Origin: Bacillota bacterium
Lineage (GTDB): Bacteria; Bacillota; UBA4882; UBA8346
DNA length: 40,466 bases
Reading direction: 5' to 3'
NCBI GenBank assembly: GCA_023435565.1
Contig: JAEYRN010000034.1
Coordinates: 1-40,466 of the forward strand
In this document: positions 31,317-38,582 of the stretch, in pieces
Numbering within the stretch: the first letter of the stretch is position 1
Layout: every line of letters begins with the position of its first letter
Notes under the pieces: model-generated
Databases searched by the model: none
The model's input: only the letters and a program-made list of their open reading frames with translations
What the model was told of the DNA's origin: nothing
Program-made: the position numbers and the translations under genes

Positions 31317-32354
31317 TTATACTTTGTAAATCATCCCGCCGCCGCTGATACCTTCACCAAAAGAGATCAACATAATGTTCATGTCCGGTTGAATCTTACC
31401 GTTTTTTAGTCCAAAATCTAGAAGAAGCGGTAACATTGCGGACATTGTGTTTCCATAATCTTTTAGTAAAGAGATGCTCTTAGTTTCGTCTACACCTAAT
31501 GCTTCGAGTATTATAGTTTTGATTTGAGCATTATTCTCTGTGGCTAATACTAGATCAATATTTTCAAATGATAGGCCGCTTTCTTTCAATAGATTTTGGT
31601 ATATTTCTCGTGTGGCGTTTCGGTAAAAATCTTCAGCTATCTTCCAATTGTCCATCGCATAGGTGTCAAAGAATATTGAATTGGCGTCATCCCAAGGAAC
31701 TTTCTTAATAAACTCCATTCCTTTTGCTGTCGCTAAACGATAGAATTGATGATTTGAAAAAAAATAACTTGCTAAAATATGGGGCTCATCAGCGGGACCA
31801 AAAAGAAGCGAGCTTGAAGCATCTCCGAATAAAAAAGCGACTCTTGGGTCGGTTTTACTTATAAGGCGATTATGAATCCCGCCGGAAGCTATTAGAACAT
31901 ATTCATCCCCGGTGGCGATATATCGGGCTGCTAAATCCATTGAAAATAGAAAGGAAGAAGCGCCTCCGTCAAGATCAAAAACATGGTTGGCTACCGTACT
32001 TCCCAGCTTGCTTTGGAGGCGGCTTGCCGTCATTGGTAACAGATTATCACCCATATACTTGTTAACAATAATTCGGGTTAGTTTTTCCGGTTTTAATTGA
32101 TGGTTTTCAATGCACTGACGGGCGGATTCATATAGAAGATCACTATCATCCTGGCTGTCTTCTGCAAGATGTCTTTTTTCGACTCCGATAGTTTTTAAAA
32201 TAATATTATTCTTAAAAGGCAATTGATATTTGGTAATGATTTCTTCATTCGTTACAATTTGTTTAGGAACATAAGACGCGGATGATACAATTTTACAAAA
32301 TCTAAAAAAACATTTTTTTTGTTTTTTTGGATAGTAAAAATCAGAACTATTCAT
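31317..32354 (-). CDS. KASIII-like protein lacking Cys and His, 345 aa
   Basis: The protein has the FabH/KSIII thiolase fold, parallel in sequence to the product at 29981. The nucleophile position reads FDLDGGASSFLFSMD, with Ala132 where Cys belongs. The His-motif position reads ATENN (271-275). Only the Asn region DYGNTMSAML is kept. A condensing reaction by itself is unlikely, so a structural or chain-length role as partner of the Cys-bearing KSIII is the best reading. It is the first gene of the operon. The ATG follows GAGGAT at acceptable spacing. The upstream spacer of about 290 bases is very AT-rich and carries a promoter-like pair at 32457-32486. Confidence 0.87.
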   Translation of the reverse strand: MNSSDFYYPKKQKKCFFRFCKIVSSASYVPKQIVTNEEIITKYQLPFKNNIILKTIGVEKRHLAEDSQDDSDLLYESARQCIENHQLKPEKLTRIIVNKYMGDNLLPMTASRLQSKLGSTVANHVFDLDGGASSFLFSMDLAARYIATGDEYVLIASGGIHNRLISKTDPRVAFLFGDASSSLLFGPADEPHILASYFFSNHQFYRLATAKGMEFIKKVPWDDANSIFFDTYAMDNWKIAEDFYRNATREIYQNLLKESGLSFENIDLVLATENNAQIKTIILEALGVDETKSISLLKDYGNTMSAMLPLLLDFGLKNGKIQPDMNIMLISFGEGISGGGMIYKV

Positions 32355-32456
32355 GTTTTTTTATCCTCTATTTCCGGTATCCTTATTTGAAAATATTTAC
32401 GATTAGGACTCATAACAAAAATAACAAAAATAATTACCAAATATGTTATATTTTAA

Positions 32457-32486
32457 ATTATAAGGTAATGTGAATGGAAATTGCAA
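32457..32486 (-). promoter_or_regulatory. Probable promoter of the biosynthetic operon
   Basis: On the minus strand, TTGCAA (32486-32481), an 18-base spacer and TATAAT (32462-32457) lie about 100 bases before the first operon gene. The divergent spacer 32355-32645 is strongly AT-rich, and several other -10-like boxes occur in it, so the choice is not certain. Confidence 0.5.
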
Positions 32487-32645
32487 CCTATTTTAAAAAA
32501 TTTCGATATAGCTACTATTATTTTCTAAAAGATGAATCTATTATTAGTTTAGTTTGAATTGAGTTTATGAAATTGTAAAGGATATGTTTAACTAAAGTAG
32601 AATTTGGATTTTATAGAGTAGTTTTAAGTTATTGGAGAGTAATAT

Positions 32646-33404
32646 ATGTCAAATAATAGCCCCACTTTACTCCCAGGCGAGCGAATCGATGGCCTTGGTT
32701 ATGACGGATTGCAAATAATACAAAATCCGGAGAAGTTTAAGTTCACTATCGACGCTTTTTTGTTGACCGGTTTTGTAAACCCGGGTCCCAATGATTGTGT
32801 GATTGATCTTGGCGCAGGTGGCGGAGTGCTTTCCTTGTTAATAGCCGGCTCAACGAAGGTTGGGTCCGTCTGGGGGTTGGAAATTCAACCTGATTTGGCG
32901 GAAATGGCCCGGCGGAGCGTGGTTTTGAACGGACTGGAATCAAAGGTGAATATTTTAGAAGGGGACCTCCGATTTTTACCTAAGGAGTTGAAACCAAATT
33001 CCTTTGATTATGTCATTACCAACCCCCCATATTTTGCCGTTGGTAAGGGAGTTATTTCCCAAAATCAAGCTTTGGCCATGGCTAAGTTTGAGATCGGTTG
33101 TAAATTAGAGGATGTTGCAAACGCCGCTAAAAGACTAATCAAAGGTAATGGAAAATTCGTTTTGATCTATCCTTCCGAACGCTTCACCGAACTTCTGCTG
33201 GTTCTAAGTCAAAACTCCCTAAACCCCAAACGAATTTGTTTCATACACCCCAAACCTGATATCAAAAGTAATTTAGTACTAGTCGAATCACGACCCGGTC
33301 CCGGCCAAACTGTGGAAATTCTTTCCCCGATTATTGTTTCTAATCAAAACGGGGAATACTCTGAACAGATGAACCGGATTTTTAACGGAGCGAAAACATG
33401 TTGA
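32646..33404 (+). CDS. tRNA1(Val) adenine-37 N6-methyltransferase-like, 252 aa
   Basis: This is a class I SAM-dependent methyltransferase. Motif I is VIDLGAGGGVLSLL (52-65), the acidic residue ending strand 2 is in GLEIQPDLAE, and motif IV is TNPPYF (125-130), the NPPY used by N6-adenine methyltransferases. The N-terminus (GYDGLQIIQNPEKFKFTID) matches the TrmN6/YfiC/YabB group, which methylates A37 of tRNA1-Val. The ATG follows GGAGAG. It is divergent from the biosynthetic operon and 24-40 bases before a maltokinase-like gene, with which it may be cotranscribed. A housekeeping role is more likely than a role in the operon. Confidence 0.85.
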   Translation: MSNNSPTLLPGERIDGLGYDGLQIIQNPEKFKFTIDAFLLTGFVNPGPNDCVIDLGAGGGVLSLLIAGSTKVGSVWGLEIQPDLAEMARRSVVLNGLESKVNILEGDLRFLPKELKPNSFDYVITNPPYFAVGKGVISQNQALAMAKFEIGCKLEDVANAAKRLIKGNGKFVLIYPSERFTELLLVLSQNSLNPKRICFIHPKPDIKSNLVLVESRPGPGQTVEILSPIIVSNQNGEYSEQMNRIFNGAKTC

Positions 33405-33442
33405 AGTAACGGTTTATACTATGTTATTTGACGAGGATAGTT

Positions 33443-34801
33443 TTGGCAGTTTGGAACTTAGCCGGGGATTCCGGTTTGAAAACATTATTTTCATCTTTAC
33501 CGGCCGCGCTTTTTCAGAAAGAGCGTTGGTTTGCCGACCGAGGACTTCAAAACGAAATTAGCCTGGTTGATTCGGCCCAATTTCTTCGGACCGGCCCAGC
33601 GGAGTCCGCTCTTACTCTCAATTTATATCAAACCCAACCATTCTGTGGTTGTTTTTACTATTTGCCTTTTTTAATTACTAAAAGTCGGGATAGGGATGAC
33701 AATACTTTTTTTGAAAAAAACGGCTACTGTTTTTATGATGCGATCCCTACTAATGAATACATTTCACTTGTGGAAGAACTCATTCAAAACCGGGCTATTA
33801 TCCCGACTTCTGAAGGTAGTTTCCATTTTAAACCCTACCGTAATCTAAACGAGCCCCGCTTTTGTCTCCAAGGCGGCACCAGCAATTCATTGCTCTTTGT
33901 AACCCGTAGCTATTTACTCAAAAACTACCGCCGGATTTATCCGGGGATAAATCCGGAACTGAAAGTAAGTGCCGCATTGACCAAAATTGGTTCGAAACAA
34001 ATTCCGGAAATTTACAGTTTTTTTAATTATCAGTCCCAAAGTGAATATACTTTGGGAGTTATTATGGAAGCTGTTGAAAACTCAGGGAGCGGATGGGAGC
34101 GATGGGGCCGGTTTTTATACTCTCTTTCTCCCGAAAATGAAAAGGTCCTTTGCCAAGAGGCAAACCAGCTGGGAAAGGCTTTAGCTATCTTGCACCGTGA
34201 TTTGTCGATTATCGCTGGAGAAGGCAGAGAATATGGAAGTTTCAATCAGGACGATTTAGAAAAAAGGGTTGCAAATATTATTAATAATCTCCAAGAAGAT
34301 CTTGAAGGACAATCCCAGATAGTTTCCATAAACTCTAAATTGACTGAAGTCAAAAAGAGTTTGTCCCAAAGGAATCTGGGCGGAAAATTTAGAATTCATG
34401 GGGATTTGCACCTGGAGCAAATCATTAAGACCACCGATGGCTGGAGAATTTTAGATTTTGAAGGAGAACCGCTTAAATCCATATCGGAACGGGAAAACTA
34501 CGATTCACCCCTTAAAGATTTGGCTTCCATGTTAAGGTCGATTAGCTACCGTTTCAACGGAGGAGTGACCAATTTTCAAGAAATTGAAGAAAAGGTTAGT
34601 ACCAATTTAATCGAAGGATATTTTCGAAGCTATCGGGAGATTAATGCGGATTTCTTACCGGAAAGGGAAGAATTTCGGTCTCTGTTGACTCTTTTCCAGA
34701 TTGAGCGGGCAGTTTATGAGTGTTTATATGAATCAAAGTACCGGCCCGATTGGCTCTGGATTCCCCAAACCGGCTTGGCCCGATTGATACAAAGTTTATA
34801 G
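33443..34801 (+). CDS. Maltokinase-like phosphotransferase, about 452 aa
   Basis: The N-terminal cap contains LPAALFQKERWFADRG, typical of maltokinase (Mak/Pep2). The kinase core has GGKFRIHGDLHLEQII (catalytic loop HGDLH) and RILDFEGEPLKSISER (DFEG metal motif), followed by SPLKDLASMLRS. The C-terminal YECLYESKYRPDWLWIP also fits the family. The reaction is maltose + ATP to maltose-1-phosphate. I chose the TTG at 33443, which follows GAGGA by five bases; an earlier in-frame TTG at 33428 has no site. The next gene is a GlgM-type glycosyltransferase, which acts on the same metabolite. Confidence 0.8.
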   Translation: MAVWNLAGDSGLKTLFSSLPAALFQKERWFADRGLQNEISLVDSAQFLRTGPAESALTLNLYQTQPFCGCFYYLPFLITKSRDRDDNTFFEKNGYCFYDAIPTNEYISLVEELIQNRAIIPTSEGSFHFKPYRNLNEPRFCLQGGTSNSLLFVTRSYLLKNYRRIYPGINPELKVSAALTKIGSKQIPEIYSFFNYQSQSEYTLGVIMEAVENSGSGWERWGRFLYSLSPENEKVLCQEANQLGKALAILHRDLSIIAGEGREYGSFNQDDLEKRVANIINNLQEDLEGQSQIVSINSKLTEVKKSLSQRNLGGKFRIHGDLHLEQIIKTTDGWRILDFEGEPLKSISERENYDSPLKDLASMLRSISYRFNGGVTNFQEIEEKVSTNLIEGYFRSYREINADFLPEREEFRSLLTLFQIERAVYECLYESKYRPDWLWIPQTGLARLIQSL

Positions 34802-34821
34802 TAATCTGCTACTAAATCGAA

Positions 34822-34880
34822 CTCTCAGTGTCTCTGTGGCTAACTAAAAATTGGCCACAGAGACTTAGAGACACGGAGAA
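34822..34880. repeat. CACAGAG palindromic repeat, copy 4
   Basis: The left arm ctcagtgtctctgtggc is matched by a right arm beginning gccacagagac and ending gacacggag. It lies between the maltokinase and glycosyltransferase genes and could terminate or attenuate transcription between them. Confidence 0.75.
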
Positions 34881-34915
34881 AGCATTTATACAGTTAATAC
34901 GAAAGGATGACCTGT

Positions 34916-36076
34916 TTGAAAGTCGCATTATTTACCAATGAATACCCTCCTAATATTTACGGTGGAGCAGGTGTTCATGTGGATTATCTCGCTAAGTTCT
35001 TAGCTCAGCTGGTTGAGGTGGAGGTGAGGACTTTTGGGGAGCAAAAAGATCCGGAATCAAATAACCCACAGGCAATAGGCTTTCCAAGCTGGGATTGGCT
35101 ATGTCAAGAACGAATACCCTTCGCCAAAGTCCTACAGACACTATCGGTTAATCTTGCTTTTAATAATAAACCGTTAACCGCAGATGTGGTCCATTGCCAC
35201 ACTTGGTATACCTTCTTTGCCGGATTTTTAGCGAAGATATTATACCAAGTACCATTGGTAGTGACAATGCATAGTTTGGAACCGCTCCGCCCTTGGAAAG
35301 AGGAGCAATTGGGCTCCGGTTATCATTTAAGTTCATGGATTGAAAAAAATGGGGTTAATCACGCTGACCGGATTATCGCGGTTTCGGCGGAGATGAAAGA
35401 GGATATTATCGAGGCTTACCAGGCGCCCTCGGAAAAGGTAGTAGTAATTCATAATGGAATTGACCTTAATCAGTATCACCCGGCAAAAGGTCGATCCTAT
35501 CTGGATACCCAAGGGATAAATTATCCATACCTTTTATTCGTTGGTCGAATCAGTCGTCAAAAGGGAATTATCCAGCTGTTGGATGCAATGACCCGATTAG
35601 ACCAAGTCCATTTAGTGCTTTGCGCTAGTTCACCCGATACCCCTGAGTTGGAACGTGAAGTCCGGGAGAAAGTTCAACAAAATCCCAACGTTAAATGGAT
35701 CAATGAAATGGTCCCTAAGAGTGAGGTCATTCAATTGTACTCCCATGCGGAAGCCTTTATTTGCCCATCAATTTATGAACCATTCGGAATTATCAATTTG
35801 GAGGCGATGGCATGCAAAGCTCCGGTTATTGCTTCGCGGGTCGGAGGAATCAAGGAAGTAGTAATCGATGGTGAAACCGGTTTTTTAGTACCCCCGGACG
35901 ATCCGGATGAATTGGCTCGAAAAATTAGATTTACCTTGGATAATAAAGATTTAGTCACCAAATTTAAAGAAAACGGGCGTAAACGAGTAGAACAACATTT
36001 TAGTTGGGAATCAATCGCTAAACGAACCGTGGATTTATATCACCAAATGAGTAGGGAATTAGTCATTGCAGAGTAG
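34916..36076 (+). CDS. GT4 glycogen synthase / maltose-1-phosphate synthase (GlgM-type), 386 aa
   Basis: This is a GT-B fold GT4 glycosyltransferase. The N-terminal KVALFTNEYPPNIYGGAGVH holds the donor-acceptor glycine loop, CHTWYTFFAG follows, and the C-terminal half has LLFVGRISRQKGI and the E-x7-E motif region EPFGIINLEAMA. It is close to actinobacterial-type GlgA/GlgM proteins, which use ADP-glucose to make glycogen or alpha-maltose-1-phosphate. With maltokinase directly upstream, a GlgE-pathway link is plausible, although no glgE or treS is in the window. I chose the TTG at 34916, nine bases after AAAGG; the ATG at 34907 abuts that site. Confidence 0.85.
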   Translation: MKVALFTNEYPPNIYGGAGVHVDYLAKFLAQLVEVEVRTFGEQKDPESNNPQAIGFPSWDWLCQERIPFAKVLQTLSVNLAFNNKPLTADVVHCHTWYTFFAGFLAKILYQVPLVVTMHSLEPLRPWKEEQLGSGYHLSSWIEKNGVNHADRIIAVSAEMKEDIIEAYQAPSEKVVVIHNGIDLNQYHPAKGRSYLDTQGINYPYLLFVGRISRQKGIIQLLDAMTRLDQVHLVLCASSPDTPELEREVREKVQQNPNVKWINEMVPKSEVIQLYSHAEAFICPSIYEPFGIINLEAMACKAPVIASRVGGIKEVVIDGETGFLVPPDDPDELARKIRFTLDNKDLVTKFKENGRKRVEQHFSWESIAKRTVDLYHQMSRELVIAE

Positions 36077-36183
36077 TCACCTGATATTTCTTTTCGGTTA
36101 CTGGTCAGATGCGCTGGTTAACAAGGCAACTAAAAAAGTTCTTATCACTACCAAAGGTTTATAAGATCGGGACTTTAGGCTTA

Positions 36184-36211
36184 TTAAGTTTTTGACATAG
36201 AGTATCGATAC
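36184..36211 (+). promoter_or_regulatory. Possible SigD/sigma-28-like promoter
   Basis: TTAAG (36184-36188), 15-16 bases, then ATCGATAC (36204-36211) partly match the flagellar/chemotaxis sigma consensus (TAAA-N15-GCCGATAT). A CheY-like gene lies downstream. A nearby TTGACA has no good -10 box. Weak evidence. Confidence 0.25.
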
Positions 36212-36351
36212 ATTAAGTAAAGCAAGGATGCTGTTCGTCCGCCAAGGAAGGCGGTTTAATTTTATAACCGAGTTAGCGGATTAAACGGATTCAGATACCA
36301 GGTTTATAATATTATTTTTAGGTTTTTAAACGGGTTAGAGCCCGTTTTTTT
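36212..36351 (+). promoter_or_regulatory. Leader with hairpins and an internal terminator
   Basis: The 355-base spacer between 36076 and 36432 contains a CCGCC-AAGGAA-GGCGG hairpin (about 36239-36255) with a GCA-TGC hairpin just before it. Further on is a terminator: AAACGGG (36328-36334) pairs with CCCGTTT (36341-36347), followed by Ts. The terminator may simply end the glycosyltransferase transcript, or it may be a leader attenuator for the gene at 36432. No known riboswitch class was recognised. Confidence 0.35.
36328..36351 (+). terminator. Rho-independent terminator
   Basis: The 7-bp stem AAACGGG/CCCGTTT, loop TTAGAG, is followed by a run of Ts to 36351. It lies 250 bases after the glycosyltransferase stop and 80 bases before the next start. 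Confidence 0.75.
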
Positions 36352-36431
36352 GTTCCCGTTTTTAGCGGTTAGACGGGTATTATTACAATTATGTATGTAA
36401 CTTCATATGATGGGAAAGGGGGTCTTTTGGA

Positions 36432-36704
36432 ATGACGGAAGGAAATTCGGAAATTTTACTTGGTAGTCGAGGGAAAATTGAATTTTTAACCGCTCTGATA
36501 TCGAGCTTAAGTTTAAGTGAGCGTAACTTGACTTTAAGCGCCCTTGACTTTCAGAGTATGGGATTGTCAAAAAAGCACCAAATTGAAGCGGCAATTGAAC
36601 GGGCCGCAAACTTGGGAAAAGTTTTGGATGATTTAATCTTATTATTGAGAAAGGCGAGCATTAGTTATTGTCCTGATAGCGACGACAGCAACTTTCAAGT
36701 GTAA
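36432..36704 (+). CDS. Small hypothetical protein, 90 aa
   Basis: The ATG follows a GGGGG-rich site. The product is short, soluble and mostly helical, with no signal peptide and no motif I recognise. Ser/Leu-rich helices in the first half and a charged second half are consistent with a helical bundle or adaptor. It lies 78 bases before the CheY-like gene and is probably cotranscribed, so a role in the same signalling pathway is possible. The leader before it has hairpins and a terminator. Confidence 0.5.
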   Translation: MTEGNSEILLGSRGKIEFLTALISSLSLSERNLTLSALDFQSMGLSKKHQIEAAIERAANLGKVLDDLILLLRKASISYCPDSDDSNFQV

Positions 36705-36782
36705 AGAATTACCAATAACAAGATTGGTATCAAGTTACCGGCTGGGCCTTCCGATATTGTTAGTAAAGAACGGGGGGCGGCA

Positions 36783-37172
36783 ATGGCTAAGAAAATCTTG
36801 CTAGTGGACGACGCCAATATTATCAAACTAATGTTGCGCAAGATCCTTGTTGAGGGAGGATATGAAATCGCCGGAGAAGCGTCTACCGGGGAAGAAGCCG
36901 TTAGAAAATACACCGAACTTAAACCGGATCTTGTGACAATGGATATTACAATGAATGGGATGGGTGGCATTAATGCCTTAAAAGCCATTCGCGAAATCGA
37001 TCCCAATGCTAAGGTGATCATGTGCTCGGCAATGGGCCAAAAATATTTAATAGTTGAAGCAATTAAAGCAGGGGCGGTCAATTTTATTATGAAACCCTTT
37101 GAACCCGATAAAGTATTGGAGGCTGTCGATAGAGCTTTTAACGGGAAGGATAACGAACACCCTTTATTATAA
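36783..37172 (+). CDS. CheY-like single-domain response regulator, 129 aa
   Basis: This is a receiver domain only. The acidic pair is in LLVDDAN (D9, D10), the phospho-acceptor is D54 in VTMDITMNGMGG, the switch Ser is in IMCSAMG, and the Lys is in IMKPFEP. There is no output domain, as in CheY. The MDITM context and length match CheY proteins of Bacillota. It would signal to a flagellar motor or another target after phosphorylation. A chemoreceptor is encoded at 9629, but no cheA is in the window. GGGGGG lies just upstream of the ATG as a ribosome binding site. A strong terminator follows. Confidence 0.9.
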   Translation: MAKKILLVDDANIIKLMLRKILVEGGYEIAGEASTGEEAVRKYTELKPDLVTMDITMNGMGGINALKAIREIDPNAKVIMCSAMGQKYLIVEAIKAGAVNFIMKPFEPDKVLEAVDRAFNGKDNEHPLL

Positions 37173-37173
37173 G

Positions 37174-37204
37174 AAAAGGAACTCACAGAGAGAGTTCCTT
37201 TTTA
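37174..37204. terminator. Bidirectional terminator between convergent genes
   Basis: The perfect 11-bp stem AAAAGGAACTC (37174-37184) / GAGTTCCTTTT (37192-37202) is T-rich on both strands. It lies between the CheY-like gene and the convergent YdcZ-family gene, whose stop codon overlaps the stem end. Confidence 0.9.
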
Positions 37205-37627
37205 ATTCAAGAGCATCTTTGACCCGATTACGATTAAGACGATTCCCAAAAATTTGTATAAGCCAAATGGGATATGGTCCATACCGAAGAGACCGAAGTG
37301 GTCAATTAGATATGCGGTCAATAATTGGGCCCCGATGATTGCGGTGGTGGCAACTCCAACTCCCAGACGGGGTATACTGATTGCAACCCCGAAGATAATT
37401 GCTACCCCGATAGGTCCACCCAACCACGCAAACCAAGGTACTTGTAAATACTTAGCGAAACTTCCGTTGCCTAATAATAACAAGAGCAAACCGGCTGTAA
37501 CTGTTCCTAATAAATGGACGCTGAAAGTTCCTTCCAAAAGACCGATAATTTTACCAAGTACACTATTAAAGGTACCCTGAATTGCCATTAGAGACCCGGA
37601 TGCTGCCGCCATTATCAGATATAACAT
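37202..37627 (-). CDS. YdcZ/DUF606 family DMT-superfamily membrane protein, about 141 aa
   Basis: Five hydrophobic segments are visible, with the family signature ASGSLMAIQGTFNSVLGK at the N-terminus and the repeat-like AWLGGPIGVAIIFGVAISIP and GVGVATTAIIGAQLL. DUF606/YdcZ proteins belong to the drug/metabolite transporter superfamily; substrates are mostly unknown, and single-domain members probably pair. The family normally starts at the first membrane helix, so I use the ATG at 37627, which has AAAGG before it. The open frame extends to 37693 with a soluble tail that may not be translated. It is a single gene with a shared terminator. Confidence 0.78.
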   Translation of the reverse strand: MLYLIMAAASGSLMAIQGTFNSVLGKIIGLLEGTFSVHLLGTVTAGLLLLLLGNGSFAKYLQVPWFAWLGGPIGVAIIFGVAISIPRLGVGVATTAIIGAQLLTAYLIDHFGLFGMDHIPFGLYKFLGIVLIVIGSKMLLN

Positions 37628-37775
37628 TTTACCTTTAAAGTCCACGCCTTGCTCATACCTCCCGAATTTAGTCTGCATCTTAAAATCACTCATATCCCAG
37701 TTAAATTAAGGCATATGATTAAGAGAAAACCAGAGGATTATAGGAGATCTGATTCTTTAAAAAACGGAGTTATGA

Positions 37776-38516
37776 ATGGGGATTATTAAAGCCACACTTT
37801 TAGGGTTAATAGTCGGTATCTCCGGAACTTTGGCGGGGGGCTTGATTGTCTTATACCGTTTTTCCAATAGTCTATCTAAGCAAAGTTGGTTATTGGGGTT
37901 TTCCGGGGGGATCATGACAGCAGTAGTGGTTTTTGATCTCTGGCCTGAAGCTTGGTATTTTGGTGGATTATTTCCGACTATTACCGGGACTGCAACGGGA
38001 ATGTTATTGGTGCAATATTTTGATAAAATTTTAGCCTTTGTTCCCTGGTACCGGCGGCATAAATTTTCCAAACTAACTAGGGTTGGGATTTTACTTGGTT
38101 TGGGAATCGGAGCCCATAACTTTCCGGAAGGAGTGGCGCTTGGAACAACATATATTGCTAATCAGGAACTAACAAAATGGTTGGGATTGGCTTTAATTAT
38201 GGCGCTGCATAATATACCGGAGGGAGTAGTAATGACTTCCGCCTTTAAACTAGCTAAAATAAGAGTAATCAGGATTTTGTTGGCCTTAATAATGGTGGAA
38301 ATACCGATGGCTTTCGGTGGAACTGTTGGGGCAATTCTTGGGCAGCTTTCACCATTGATGGTCTCAGTGTCGTTGGGATTTGCCGGAGGGGCAATGGTCC
38401 TTCTGGTAGCGAAAGAACTTCTACCAATGGCCCAGAGGCTTGCCGGTATTATATGGGTTGGGAGCGGCTTAGCCGTTGGAATATTAACCGGAGTGATATT
38501 GGTGGGTATACTTTAA
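37776..38516 (+). CDS. ZIP-family metal transporter, 246 aa
   Basis: About eight membrane segments are present. The two metal-binding signatures of bacterial ZIP proteins are clear: GAHNFPEGVALG and ALHNIPEGVV (helices 4 and 5). Family members import Zn2+ or other divalent cations across the cytoplasmic membrane. The ATG at 37776 follows a CGGAG site; an overlapping ATG four bases earlier is out of frame. It is transcribed alone, away from the YdcZ gene, and no metal-responsive operator was recognised upstream. Confidence 0.9.
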   Translation: MGIIKATLLGLIVGISGTLAGGLIVLYRFSNSLSKQSWLLGFSGGIMTAVVVFDLWPEAWYFGGLFPTITGTATGMLLVQYFDKILAFVPWYRRHKFSKLTRVGILLGLGIGAHNFPEGVALGTTYIANQELTKWLGLALIMALHNIPEGVVMTSAFKLAKIRVIRILLALIMVEIPMAFGGTVGAILGQLSPLMVSVSLGFAGGAMVLLVAKELLPMAQRLAGIIWVGSGLAVGILTGVILVGIL

Positions 38517-38539
38517 ATATTTGTTTTTTATTATTAGAC

Positions 38540-38572
38540 GTCAAACTCACCTAGTTTTTAGGTGAGTTTGAC
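38540..38572. terminator. Strong hairpin between convergent genes
   Basis: The perfect 14-bp stem GTCAAACTCACCTA (38540-38553) / TAGGTGAGTTTGAC (38559-38572) has loop GTTTT. It lies between the ZIP and citramalate synthase stops. The flanking T-tracts are short, but the stem is exceptional and probably serves both genes. Confidence 0.75.
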
Positions 38573-38582
38573 ATATTAATAT

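Noticed and set aside
36212..36260. Cyclic di-GMP (GEMM) riboswitch
   Set aside because: A GCAA-containing stretch and a nearby hairpin recall it, but the conserved receptor and joining sequences are not present.
36695..37186. 163-codon minus-strand ORF opposite the CheY-like gene
   Set aside because: The plus frame has all receiver-domain residues; the antisense frame is a mirror artefact.
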